Positions 1 through 10,521 of a stretch of 50,419 bases of DNA are shown piece after piece. Position 1 is the first letter of the stretch, and each line of letters opens with the position of its first letter. This DNA is from Candidatus Accumulibacter contiguus (lineage in GTDB: Bacteria > Pseudomonadota > Gammaproteobacteria > Burkholderiales > Rhodocyclaceae). Made by a program: the position numbers and the translations under genes. The notes under the pieces were generated by a model. That model did no database searches. It was given only the letters and a program-made list of their open reading frames with translations, and was not told where the DNA came from. The stretch lies in assembly GCF_012940005.1 (NCBI RefSeq), contig NZ_SPMX01000050.1, positions 1 through 50,419 of the forward strand, written 5' to 3'.

Positions 1-102
1 TCTCCCCGACCCTCCCCCGCGAGGGGGGAGGGAGATTCGTGAGTCGCATACGCGACTTTCACATTAACGGTCATGACTTTTCCAGGCACCCCCGATCATG
101 AA
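1..102. repeat. Dispersed intergenic repeat, copy A (beta-alpha order)
   Basis: Two modules lie side by side. Module beta (about 1-67) holds a GC-rich hairpin (ccctccccc/ggggggaggg) and a second hairpin around agtcgcatacgcgact, ending cacattaa. Module alpha (about 68-102) begins cggtcatgacttttccagg. Both modules recur at 27464-27576 in the opposite order, and a diverged alpha copy lies at 37621-37664. The repeats are seen directly; their function (terminator, REP-like element) is inference. Confidence 0.8.
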
Positions 103-178
103 AGTACGCCGGCGGCGGCCAGCAGTTGCGCGCCGTGGCAGATCGCGGCGAGCGGCTTGCCGGCATGGGCGAAATCAG
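96..178 (-). pseudogene. DJ-1/PfpI-family C-terminal remnant
   Basis: On the minus strand the short open stretch reads AGKPLAAICHGAQLLAAAGVL and then stops at 96-98. The AICHGAQ segment is the nucleophile-elbow motif of DJ-1/PfpI/YhbO glutamine-amidotransferase-like proteins, with the cysteine present. Nothing upstream in frame continues the fold, because the neighbouring 138-residue gene ends at 184. The fragment stops where alpha repeat copy A begins, so the repeat or a deletion seems to have removed the rest. Only about 27 residues remain, so this is a relic. Confidence 0.5.
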
Positions 179-183
179 AATTT

Positions 184-600
184 TCAATTCGAGCTGTGCG
201 GGCGTGTCAGCCGGATCACATGCCAGCCGGCAAAGCTTTCCGTCAGTGCGCTTTCGGCGTTGGTCAGGAAATAGACCTCGGCATTCGCGGCCGGGGGCAG
301 CAGGCCGTTCAGTCGGGAAAAGTCCCGCGGTGCATAGGGCGTGATGCGGCCCGTCTGCAGCCGGTCGGACCATTCGTGGACGACGCTTTTCTCCGTGCTC
401 AGGAAAAACTGCGTATATCGCCGCCGGCCCAGATCGTCCAGCACGGAGGCAACCTGAGGCCAGACTTCGAGCATGGGATAGGAGCTATCCACGACCACCA
501 CGACTTGACGCGGGTGGGTCTGCAGGTAGCCATGGTAGCCTGCGCCGAGCCCAGCAAAAGTCGTGACGGCCAGTGCCAGCCAGGTGCGCAGAGCAGACAT
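184..600 (-). CDS. Membrane-anchored VWA-like small protein
   Basis: A 138-residue protein with an N-terminal hydrophobic anchor (about residues 5-25) followed by a beta strand and DSS loop (VVVVVDSSYPM) that resembles the start of a von Willebrand A fold. The chain is too short for a whole VWA domain and lacks a full DxSxS metal site. It starts 7 bp after the stop of the VWA lipoprotein gene, so it is the last gene of a four-gene minus-strand operon (TelA-like, membrane protein, VWA lipoprotein, this gene). I do not recognise a named family. The likely role is as an accessory of the VWA lipoprotein at the cell envelope, which is inference from position. Confidence 0.7.
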   Translation of the reverse strand: MSALRTWLALAVTTFAGLGAGYHGYLQTHPRQVVVVVDSSYPMLEVWPQVASVLDDLGRRRYTQFFLSTEKSVVHEWSDRLQTGRITPYAPRDFSRLNGLLPPAANAEVYFLTNAESALTESFAGWHVIRLTRPHSSN

Positions 601-607
601 GGCCGGC

Positions 608-2305
608 TTACATCTGCGCGTTCAACAGCGAACCGATCTTGTAGCCGATGTCGCCCTCGCCGGCATTCAGATTGGCCGCCTCGACGAGACCCGACAGGCG
701 TGCCAGTTCCTTGATGTCAGCCTCGTAGCCCACGGCATAGATCGGAATATTCAGTCCTTTGATGATCATTCGCATGTCGTCGAAACTCATGCCCTGGTTG
801 GTTTCGCCGTCGGTGAGCACGAACAGCATGGGCTGCACGTCCGGGTGTGTGGCCTTCTCCTTGACGAGCAGCGACAGGGCTACCGCGATGCCGTCGTACA
901 TCGCGGTGCCACCGGCGGCATCGATCTGTGCGATCGCCGTGCGCAGCGTGGCTTTCTGGCGTAGATCGAAAGGCTTGATCGGCACCACCTCGGTCACCTT
1001 GTCGTTGAACAGCACCATGCCTATCGAATTGCTCGCGGCAATCAGGTCGGAGCCCTGCAGCAGGGCCTGTTTGACGTTGCGCAGCCGGCTGCCCTGCATG
1101 GAACCGCTGATGTCACACAAGAATACCGCTGCGACCGGCCGGCTCTGGTTCTTGGCCTTTTTCCAGAGTTTTTGTACCTGCGCGATCATCTCTCCGGGCG
1201 GCGCTGCAAAGGGGGTTTTATGGTCCATGGGCGAATTAAAGCCATACTTGGCTGCGTTCGCCTGATATTTCTGCTGTGTCGCGAACGCCGCGAAGCGCTT
1301 CAGTACTTCGACGCGCTCGGCGGGAATCTTGCCCAGCGCGTAGAGTGGGTTGTCGTGGCGTTCGCCGAACGGCACGAATTCGTAGCCGCTGCTCAATTCC
1401 GGCATGTTTGCGAAGGTCTGGCGCTCCATCACGAAGGCGTCGAGCGAGCCGCCACTCTGTACCGAATCGCGCATTTGCAGGGTGGTGATGGCGACGAAGG
1501 GCACCTTGCTTTGAAAGCCCTCGAACGCGCTTTCCACGTCCGGCGCCAGCATGCGCGCGGTTTCGCCGCCGGCGAAGGTCTGCAGCACCGTGAGGAGGAA
1601 ATTCAGGCCGGTCGTGCTCGCATAGGGATCGGTGTAGCCCATCACGATGCGCTCCTGTACGGTCGCGTCGATGAGCATTTTGACGTCCAGTTGGCCGCCC
1701 GCGGTGCGTAGCTTGTCGGCTTTATCCTTTTTCAGCACGACGCCCGCAAGATTGCCGGCCAGACGCTCACTGATCGGCGTGACCGCCATGCCGCTCGCGG
1801 CCGTCATGCGTATCCACAGATGCGAGGATGGGGTATAGGCGTCGGGAACATATTTGCGCGAGGCGATGAACTGGTAGGCGGTGCCGGAGGCGATGTTGCG
1901 CACGCGGACCTGAGCACGCCGGCCGTCGGCAAGCTTCTCGTTCGCGGCATTGAAATCGCGCGCAACCTCGGTCAGCCAGCCATCGCTGCCATTGCCGGAT
2001 TTTTCGATCGAACTGAATATTTCGGCCACCACGTCACCGGCGCCAGCGGCCGGCTCCACGACGACCGGGAATTTTGCGATGTCGGGTAGTGTATCGGCCA
2101 GCGTGGCCGGCGCGCCGACAGGCAGATTGACCTGCGCACGCACCGGACGGGTGTCATAGGCCACGCGCTGCACGTGCTTTGCGAGTTCGGCGTGGGCCTG
2201 CTCGCTGGTCAATGGCTGGGAACGATCCGGCCCGCAAGCCGACAGCAGCAAGGTCAGGAGTGCGCCAAGAAGGATGCCGAACGCGCCTGGAGAGGAATTG
2301 TTCAT
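608..2305 (-). CDS. VWA-domain lipoprotein with solute-binding-like N-terminal half
   Basis: A 565-residue protein with a signal peptide and a lipobox (LLSAC, Cys24), so it is probably a lipid-anchored envelope protein. Residues of about 60-390 look like a periplasmic binding-protein fold (segments such as GYTDPYASTTGLNFLL are typical of extracellular solute-binding proteins). A C-terminal von Willebrand A domain follows, with an intact MIDAS: DISGS at 398-402, GGTAMYDG near 467, and TDGETN near 497. Such proteins bind a metal-dependent partner through the VWA face. The gene sits between a small TM protein and a VWA-like companion and downstream of a TelA homologue, a grouping related to 'toxic anion resistance' loci. 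The ligand is unknown. Confidence 0.85.
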   Translation of the reverse strand: MNNSSPGAFGILLGALLTLLLSACGPDRSQPLTSEQAHAELAKHVQRVAYDTRPVRAQVNLPVGAPATLADTLPDIAKFPVVVEPAAGAGDVVAEIFSSIEKSGNGSDGWLTEVARDFNAANEKLADGRRAQVRVRNIASGTAYQFIASRKYVPDAYTPSSHLWIRMTAASGMAVTPISERLAGNLAGVVLKKDKADKLRTAGGQLDVKMLIDATVQERIVMGYTDPYASTTGLNFLLTVLQTFAGGETARMLAPDVESAFEGFQSKVPFVAITTLQMRDSVQSGGSLDAFVMERQTFANMPELSSGYEFVPFGERHDNPLYALGKIPAERVEVLKRFAAFATQQKYQANAAKYGFNSPMDHKTPFAAPPGEMIAQVQKLWKKAKNQSRPVAAVFLCDISGSMQGSRLRNVKQALLQGSDLIAASNSIGMVLFNDKVTEVVPIKPFDLRQKATLRTAIAQIDAAGGTAMYDGIAVALSLLVKEKATHPDVQPMLFVLTDGETNQGMSFDDMRMIIKGLNIPIYAVGYEADIKELARLSGLVEAANLNAGEGDIGYKIGSLLNAQM

Positions 2306-2369
2306 GATCTACCTTTCGGTGAGTGGCCTGTGCCGAGCCAGTCGGCCCGCTTGAGCAGCGGCGAGCCGT

Positions 2370-3149
2370 TCATCTCTTGCCCGGCGGCCGTGCGCCGTCC
2401 GCCGCATAGCGGCCGGTCTGGCTTGCCAGTCGTTCGAGTTCCGCGATGGCCGTGCGGGTGTCGAGTTCGCTGCGATCCTTGCCGGTATGCGTATTGGCGA
2501 ATGCTGTCGCCACCCTGGTCAGCGCGGTAATCGCGGCTTCGTTCTGGGCCAGCAGGTCGGCCGCTTTCTCGAATTGGCCGGCGTGCAAGCGCTTGCGTTC
2601 GTGCCATGCACCGGCGCTGTCCGGGTGTGTGCCGGCAGCGTGCATTTCGCGCAGGCGCTGGTCGAGATAGTCGGCATCCCTGCTGCTTACGCTGCGCAAA
2701 CCCAAAGCCAGTTCGTGCAGGTTATCCAGCGCCGCGAGATAGACCTTGTCGGCCGTTGCGAGATAGCGGTCGAAGGTGAGTTCGCCGGCGTCCAGCCGCC
2801 GGCCCAGCACGATGGCCAGGGTACGGCGCTGGTCGCACAGGATGCTCAATTGTTCGACGCCGCGGCGGGCATCCGCGTGGCGCGCGCCAAGTTCGCGCAA
2901 TTCGGCCGCCAGCGGAGCAATGTCATCGGCGGGGGCGGTGCGCGCATTTTCCTGGGCAGCGCGTGCAGCCAGGACCGGCCAAAGCACCAGCAGTCCGGCG
3001 CCCAGCGCCAGCGCGACGATGTGGATCGCGGCGGACGGCGCGAACCACGCGGCAAACGCCCATTCCAGAAAGCCCGTCACGGCCAGCACGAACCCACTGC
3101 GCGGATCGCGCAGCAAGCTCCGGAGAGCACGCGGCGCCAGTGGATTCAT
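2370..3149 (-). CDS. Two-TM membrane protein of the TelA/VWA operon
   Basis: A 259-residue protein with two hydrophobic segments (about 18-36 and 41-62), then a long, charged, mainly helical cytoplasmic region rich in Ala, Leu, Arg and Glu. No enzyme motif is visible and no family name is claimed. Its ATG overlaps the TGA of the upstream TelA-like gene by 4 bp (ATGA), which implies translational coupling. The VWA lipoprotein gene follows after 64 bp. The arrangement suggests a membrane component joining a cytoplasmic TelA-like protein to an envelope VWA lipoprotein. That assembly is inference. Confidence 0.75.
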   Translation of the reverse strand: MNPLAPRALRSLLRDPRSGFVLAVTGFLEWAFAAWFAPSAAIHIVALALGAGLLVLWPVLAARAAQENARTAPADDIAPLAAELRELGARHADARRGVEQLSILCDQRRTLAIVLGRRLDAGELTFDRYLATADKVYLAALDNLHELALGLRSVSSRDADYLDQRLREMHAAGTHPDSAGAWHERKRLHAGQFEKAADLLAQNEAAITALTRVATAFANTHTGKDRSELDTRTAIAELERLASQTGRYAADGARPPGKR

Positions 3150-4315
3150 GCGCCGTTCTGGTCAGGTGTGTGCCAGTCATCCGCTGCAGCATTGCCCTGC
3201 TGCAGCGCGCGCACGCTACCTGCGGCCGCAACGGCGATGCGGTCCATTTCGAGAATCGACTTCGCCATTTCAGGCAGCGCCGCGCGGCGGAAACTGGCTA
3301 GCGCGTCCAGGGCTGCCCGCACGTCGGAGAAGGCCTTGCGCAGCACCTCCAGATCAAGCTGGGTAGCAGCAGCCTGACGATGGATGTCCACCCCCTGGCT
3401 TTTCAGGCGCGCGGCGGTGGCGCCAATCAACTTGTTGGTGGTGTCGGTGATGGTCTGCACCTTGTCCAGCACGATCTTCTGGTTCGCCAGTGCGAGCGCA
3501 AGCGCCACAGCAGTTTGCAGCGCATTCACCGTCACATTGACGGCGCGATCCACACCACGCATCAGTTCCCGGTTATTGCGCACGATGACTTCGGTGGTGA
3601 GGTAGCCTTGCTGGCCCACGAGCAACTGTTGCTGCATGTCCTGGATGCGCTGCCGCAGCGGGAACAGCAATTCCTCGGCGACGAATCTGGCCTGTGCCGT
3701 GTCGGGTTCGATCTGCGTGGCGAGCCGCTGTTCAAGTTCCGCATCCACCAGCCGCGATAGCCCTATCGAATGTTCCAGCCGCTCGGCGAGGGCATGCATC
3801 TCCTTCTGATCGCCCTGCAAGGTGAGGTTGTCGCGCCGCAACTGCTCCTTCCCGGCACGCAGTGACTGCAAAATGCGGTCGATGACCGTCGAAACGCTTT
3901 CATAACGAGAAAAATAGCGCTTGAGCGGCGTGCCTATCCCCGGAATGTAGCCGATCAGGCGTGTGGCGAATCCCGGCTCCAGATCGAAGCGGGCGGGATC
4001 GAGTTCCTCCACGCGGTCGCGCAGCGCGAGCAATGCCTGGGCCACGTCGCCGCCGTCTTCGGCGCGCCCGGCCAGCGCGCGCAGCGGCTCCTTGAGCATC
4101 GCGCTGCGACGGGCGAGTTCGGCCTGTTCGAGATGGCCGAGATGTTCCACCTCATCACGCCCGGCCGCCTGTTGTGCGGCTGCCCGCTCCAGCAGGTGGT
4201 CGACGAATTGTCGCGCCTGCACCACAAGCGGGTCCGCAGCGGGCGAAGCGGCGGCAAGATCCGGCACGGATTGCCGGGGACTGTGGCCGGCGGGTTTGGA
4301 AGGATCGGAACTCAT
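3146..4315 (-). CDS. TelA-family (toxic anion resistance) protein
   Basis: A 389-residue soluble helical protein that matches the TelA family by recognisable segments: the YIPGIGTPLKRYFSRYES region near 130-150, then long coiled-coil helices, and RNNRELMRGVDRAVNVTV followed by ALALANQKIVLDKVQ. TelA-like proteins are linked to tellurite or colicin tolerance and cell-envelope stress; their biochemistry is poorly known. It is the first gene of the minus-strand operon and overlaps the next gene by ATGA. It faces acnA across a 284-bp divergent intergenic region. The family is well supported, while the biological role here is not shown by the sequence. The usual gene name telA is withheld because resistance is unproven. 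Confidence 0.85.
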   Translation of the reverse strand: MSSDPSKPAGHSPRQSVPDLAAASPAADPLVVQARQFVDHLLERAAAQQAAGRDEVEHLGHLEQAELARRSAMLKEPLRALAGRAEDGGDVAQALLALRDRVEELDPARFDLEPGFATRLIGYIPGIGTPLKRYFSRYESVSTVIDRILQSLRAGKEQLRRDNLTLQGDQKEMHALAERLEHSIGLSRLVDAELEQRLATQIEPDTAQARFVAEELLFPLRQRIQDMQQQLLVGQQGYLTTEVIVRNNRELMRGVDRAVNVTVNALQTAVALALALANQKIVLDKVQTITDTTNKLIGATAARLKSQGVDIHRQAAATQLDLEVLRKAFSDVRAALDALASFRRAALPEMAKSILEMDRIAVAAAGSVRALQQGNAAADDWHTPDQNGA

Positions 4316-4599
4316 TGCCTGGCAGCCTTCATAAAATGCGCGCGGACGCTAAGCTCAAGCGGGAATCGCGGCAATGCAGGCCCATCCTGCTTGCACCCGT
4401 CCCCGACACTTGCGGGACTACGTCAGCATTCTATCCCAGCGACGAGAGTAGATGTTTCCCATCCAGTGGCGGTCCATCGTCGATTCTGCCCTCGCTGAGC
4501 CTCACGAAGTGAATCCGTGCCAGCAGCAGCGAACGTACTGCCACCACCCGCTGTCAATCCACCATCTGCGCCAGGCGCGCATCTGTCCGGAGGTTCGAC

Positions 4600-7344
<2,745 letters not shown>

Positions 7345-7354
7345 TTGCTGCAGA

Positions 7355-8114
7355 ATGGCTATGTTGAAATCTCATATAATTGCGCGCTATCCAACCCCTG
7401 CACACCTGCCTCCTTTGACCAGACAAGCGGACATATTCAGCTCTTCCATCGTCGCGGTAGGTGCCTTCAATCCGGCCATTTTCACGCCGGACTGGCTAGA
7501 GCGAAACAATCTGATCGGAACAGACGACCTGGACGGTGCGCGGAACGACGCGTCTTTGATAGTTTCGCACCAGGTTTGTGCGTTCGAAACCGACTGGTTT
7601 GCGCTTCAGGTGTTCGAAGAGCAGTTTTCGCTGACCAGCAAGGGACCTTTGACCCCGGCGTTTGCGGACTTGGCAATCGGGATCCTGTCCTTGGTGCCGC
7701 ACACACCAATCACTGCTGTCGGGCTAAATTTCCTCGGACATTACCGGCTAGCCAGCAAGGATGAGTACCACCGAGTCGGCGACGTATTGGCACCAAAAAC
7801 CATTTGGAACGGTCTTTACCCCGAAAAGCACGCTACCACCGGCCTGGTCGATCTGACAATGCTCATCCAGCGCACCGACAAGAGCCGGAACCCCGTATCC
7901 GGTGATGAGAAGCGGATTTCCGTCCAGCCTTCTACCAAGGTTCGTTGCGGGGTTTTTTTTCGCCTACAACGATCACCATGTCGTTGCCTCCAGCAATGAC
8001 GCCGTAACTGCCGCCGAGGTTGCATCCGATACCATCGCTTTGAACTGGGAGACATCTTGGCAAGACGCCGTTCGGGTATTTGATGGTATTCTTTCGCAGG
8101 CTCTGGCTGGATAA
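7355..8114 (+). CDS. Unknown protein 1 of MBL cassette, interrupted by a T8 frameshift
   Basis: The first frame runs from 7355 and gives a normal-looking protein ([14 protein letters not shown]..., [27 protein letters not shown]) until a run of eight T at 7953-7960. After it the first frame turns into low-quality sequence and stops at 7999. Removing one T joins it to the other frame, which reads [19 protein letters not shown] and ends at 8114. The intact product would be about 252 residues. The shift is either a sequencing or assembly error, a true mutation, or slippage at the T tract. The start is uncertain: ATG 7355 or 7361 lies upstream of a perfect TATAAT at 7375-7380, and an in-frame TTG at 7415 is another candidate. 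I do not recognise a named family. Gene 2 follows 9 bp downstream. Confidence 0.7.
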
Positions 8115-8123
8115 CCACCAAAC

Positions 8124-8687
8124 ATGCTAGTCCAGACCACTAGTCCAGCGCGCAGGGGCCGTAGCTCCCGCATCGCCGACCCGTTCGACTTCCAGAGCGA
8201 GCCTGTAGCTCCGAAACCCGTTGAAGTCGTGCGAAGTTCCACCGTGTTCTACGATCGGACGGACTTGGCGAGCAGTGTCTCGCAGCGCGCCGAAAAGGCG
8301 TTCTTGGCGCCATTGCCTGTCAAGTCGGTCGGAACCCAGGTTGACACTGATGCCTCAGTGATCCAGATCTGGGAAGGCCGCGTACTGAGCGTGGACTTGC
8401 AGAGTGAGGTGATGAGCGTCCTCTTGTCTGCAAGAATTGGGCAGGTTGCTGACCATACCGCTGAAATCGACCTGCAATGGGTGGCCGACCAAGACCGTGA
8501 TCTGGTCCAGCCCGGTGCCGTGTTTTACCTGACTCTCTTCAAACGACTGCGCCGGGGCAGCGTAGAGAACGCGCAGGAACTGCGGTTTCGGCGGCGGCCG
8601 GCCTGGTCCAGGCAGCAGATCCAGCGTATCCAGGCAGACGCGGCAATGATACGTTCGAAGATGAAGGCTCGGCCAATCGCTGAATGA
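8124..8687 (+). CDS. Unknown protein 2 of MBL cassette
   Basis: A 187-residue soluble protein of no recognised family. The first 60 residues are polar and Pro/Ser-rich and probably flexible. A beta-rich middle follows (VIQIWEGRVLSVDLQSEVMSVLLSA, then AEIDLQWVADQDRDLVQPGAVFYLTLF), like a small beta-barrel, and the end is a basic helix (RRRPAWSRQQIQRIQADAAMIRSKMKAR). It begins 9 bp after the first cassette gene, and its TGA overlaps the ATG of the MBL gene (ATGA), so the three genes are translated as a unit. Codon use and base composition look less GC-rich than acnA next door, consistent with transfer. Function is unknown; a nucleic-acid or partner-binding role is only a guess. Confidence 0.75.
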   Translation: MLVQTTSPARRGRSSRIADPFDFQSEPVAPKPVEVVRSSTVFYDRTDLASSVSQRAEKAFLAPLPVKSVGTQVDTDASVIQIWEGRVLSVDLQSEVMSVLLSARIGQVADHTAEIDLQWVADQDRDLVQPGAVFYLTLFKRLRRGSVENAQELRFRRRPAWSRQQIQRIQADAAMIRSKMKARPIAE

Positions 8688-9742
8688 GTGATTACGGCAG
8701 CGGTCCTGCTCACGACGAGCTGGAAATCACGCTCTTCGGGCCTGGCTTCGGTGAAGCGATCGCGGTCCATCTCGGCGAAAACAACTGGCTGCTGGTCGAT
8801 TCCTGCATCGATCCCGCAACCAAAGGCCCGGCAACCCACGCATACCTCCAGGCCATCGGTGTTCAGCCCAAGCATGTCAAGACTATCGTAGCATCGCACT
8901 GGCATGACGATCACGTGCGAGGCATGTCCCGGCTGGCTGCGCACTACCCGGATGCCGAGTTTATGTTGTCCGCTGTGTTCAACAGCGACGAGGCTTCTGC
9001 TTTCCTCGCAGCCTATGGGGGATCAGCGGCCCCCGGCTTGGCACGTGGCGCAAAGGAACTGTTTTCTGTGGTCGCCCAGCGAGCAGAGGTCAGTTTTCTA
9101 CAGCAACGCTTCTCTGTACTGGAGTTGTCCGCAAATGGTCGGAACGTTCGAGTATCGGCACTCTCGCCAGTCCCAGCTGCTTTCGCCCAATCCCTGGCCC
9201 ATTTCGCCCAGTATCTACCGCGAAATGTAGCGCAAATCAACCACGCACCGGACCTGCGCCCCAACCACGAAGCGGTGGTGCTACACATTGACTTTGACGG
9301 GGATGCGGCGTTGTTAGGCTCTGACTTGGAAAGCCATCCTACCTGCGGTTGGGGCGCGGTGGTGTCCAACGCCTGGTGCGCCGCTCGGCCTACGGGTTCA
9401 GCTTACAAAGTGGCGCACCATGGCTCCTATTCTGGTGACCACCCGAACATTTGGGCCACGCTGCTCGGGGAAAATCCGACCGCTTGCCTGACCCCGTTTA
9501 ACCGAGGTCATAGGTTACCGTCTGATGAAGACAAGGCCCGCATCAAAGCCAATACGGCAATTGCTTATTTGAGTTCCGGAGCAACGCGCCGGCCGGAAAT
9601 GGACGCGGCGGTGTTGAAGCGGCTGGAAGACATCTGCAAGAAGGTTTCACGGGTTAATTCAGGCTTTGGCGCGATCCGGCTGCGAAAGTTGCCAGCAGCG
9701 AACTGGGCCGTGGAACTCTTCGGGGCGGCCTGCGCTTTGTAG
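8684..9742 (+). CDS. Metallo-beta-lactamase-fold hydrolase of the cassette
   Basis: A 352-residue MBL-fold protein. The metal motif is intact: HWHDDH at 72-77 (His72, His74, Asp76, His77), a bridging Asp at about 214 in LLGSDLE, and a late His pair at 245-246 in VAHHGSYSG. The ordering and the AHHGS motif resemble the ComEC/Rec2 C-terminal MBL domain and related stand-alone hydrolases that act on nucleic acids or nucleotides; the substrate here is unknown. There is no signal peptide or membrane segment, so it is cytoplasmic. It overlaps unknown gene 2 by ATGA. It is probably the enzymatic effector of a three-gene system, which is inference from operon structure. Confidence 0.85.
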   Translation: MSDYGSGPAHDELEITLFGPGFGEAIAVHLGENNWLLVDSCIDPATKGPATHAYLQAIGVQPKHVKTIVASHWHDDHVRGMSRLAAHYPDAEFMLSAVFNSDEASAFLAAYGGSAAPGLARGAKELFSVVAQRAEVSFLQQRFSVLELSANGRNVRVSALSPVPAAFAQSLAHFAQYLPRNVAQINHAPDLRPNHEAVVLHIDFDGDAALLGSDLESHPTCGWGAVVSNAWCAARPTGSAYKVAHHGSYSGDHPNIWATLLGENPTACLTPFNRGHRLPSDEDKARIKANTAIAYLSSGATRRPEMDAAVLKRLEDICKKVSRVNSGFGAIRLRKLPAANWAVELFGAACAL

Positions 9743-9856
9743 GGCAGCAGAAAAAACTGTGCTGGAAGGCGTAAGAGTCTGCTTTGGAGGGCTATCTCCA
9801 CTGTTCTATAGTCGCAATGCGCCATCTGCACCCTTCACCAACCAGAAATTTCGCGT

Positions 9857-10040
9857 AAGGCCTGCGCGTGCAGCCGCACATCAAGACCTCGCTGGCTCCC
9901 GGCTCGCGGATGGTCACCGATTATCTGGAAAAGGCCGGCCTCCTGGAGCCGCTCGCCGAACTCGGCTTCGCGCTCGCCGGTTACGGCTGCACGACCTGTA
10001 TCGGCAATGCCGGCGACTTCGACCCGGCGTTCAACCAGGC
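9857..10040 (+). pseudogene. Internal fragment of acnA (184-bp duplication)
   Basis: The 184 bp match acnA positions 6008-6191 without gaps and with only four substitutions that I can count by eye (about 98% identity). It encodes the part of aconitase that carries the [12 protein letters not shown] cysteine motif. It begins and ends abruptly inside the coding sequence, so it cannot make a protein. Its high identity suggests a recent duplication. It lies 114 bp after the MBL cassette. Confidence 0.95.
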
Positions 10041-10304
10041 TCCTACCTGGCCGCGCCGCGAAACGCCAACAGCCTATACCCGGCGATGCCCGCCGCCGTG
10101 GCCGATCTGCTGGGCCGATGCCTGCAAGTCGACGTCGCCGCGCTCGAACGGCCCCATGCCCGCCCCTTCAGGCCGTGGCCGCGCTCGATGCCGACGGGCT
10201 CAACAACCTGGCGCTCTCGTTCCGCGATCTGGGCCGTGACGAACCAAAACCCATGCCGCCATGGCCGACATCCAGGGACGGCGCGGCAGCAATGCCCAAG
10301 CCCT

Positions 10305-10400
10305 GACTTCCCTGACACGGCGGTGCTGGATCTTTCCGCCGGCGACCGGCTGCTGTTATGCACCGACGGCCTGACCAACATGCTCGGCGACTGCGAAATT
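10305..10400 (+). pseudogene. PP2C-type protein phosphatase fragment
   Basis: One frame reads TAVLDLSAGDRLLLCTDGL followed by TNMLGD and EI. This is the GDxLLLCTDGLTxxL motif of PPM/PP2C serine/threonine phosphatases, containing a metal-binding Asp. The rest of the domain is absent on both sides. The fragment is embedded in non-coding scraps between the acnA fragment and the PEP-CTERM gene. The stretch 10041-10304 before it has several short open frames, none of which I can assign. Confidence 0.65.
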
Positions 10401-10401
10401 C

Positions 10402-10480
10402 GTCGGCACCGGCACCGACGATGCCGGCGACGCCCTCGACCGTCGCGTCGAATTCCGGGTGTCGACTGCTGAGGCCCCCC
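10402..10480 (+). pseudogene. Possible OmpA-like C-terminal remnant
   Basis: A frame directly after the PP2C fragment reads DDAGDALDRRVEFRV, which resembles the end of OmpA-family peptidoglycan-binding domains (N-x-L-x-RRVEF-x-V). Only about 25 residues are left. The assignment rests on a single short motif and is tentative. Confidence 0.35.
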
Positions 10481-10509
10481 GGCTGCGGCGCCCGACCGGC
10501 GCCGCAGCC
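10481..10509 (-). terminator. Strong hairpin after the PEP-CTERM gene
   Basis: A perfect 12-bp GC-rich stem (ggctgcggcgcc / ggcgccgcagcc) with a 5-nt loop lies 12 bp beyond the stop of the minus-strand CHRD/PEP-CTERM gene. No T-run follows on the minus strand, so it may be a processing or RNA-stabilising hairpin rather than a classic intrinsic terminator. Confidence 0.55.
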
Positions 10510-10521
10510 AAAGCCGTGCTC

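Noticed and set aside
2487-3377. 296-codon plus-strand frame
   Set aside because: Antisense to the TelA operon; no ribosome site or motif.
7375-7380. TATAAT as a firm promoter for the MBL cassette
   Set aside because: No -35 box at 16-18 bp spacing, and it lies inside the annotated first codons; kept only as a note on the start.
9666-10472. 268-codon plus-strand frame
   Set aside because: It runs through the MBL gene end, an acnA fragment, a PP2C scrap and more in one accidental frame; not a gene.
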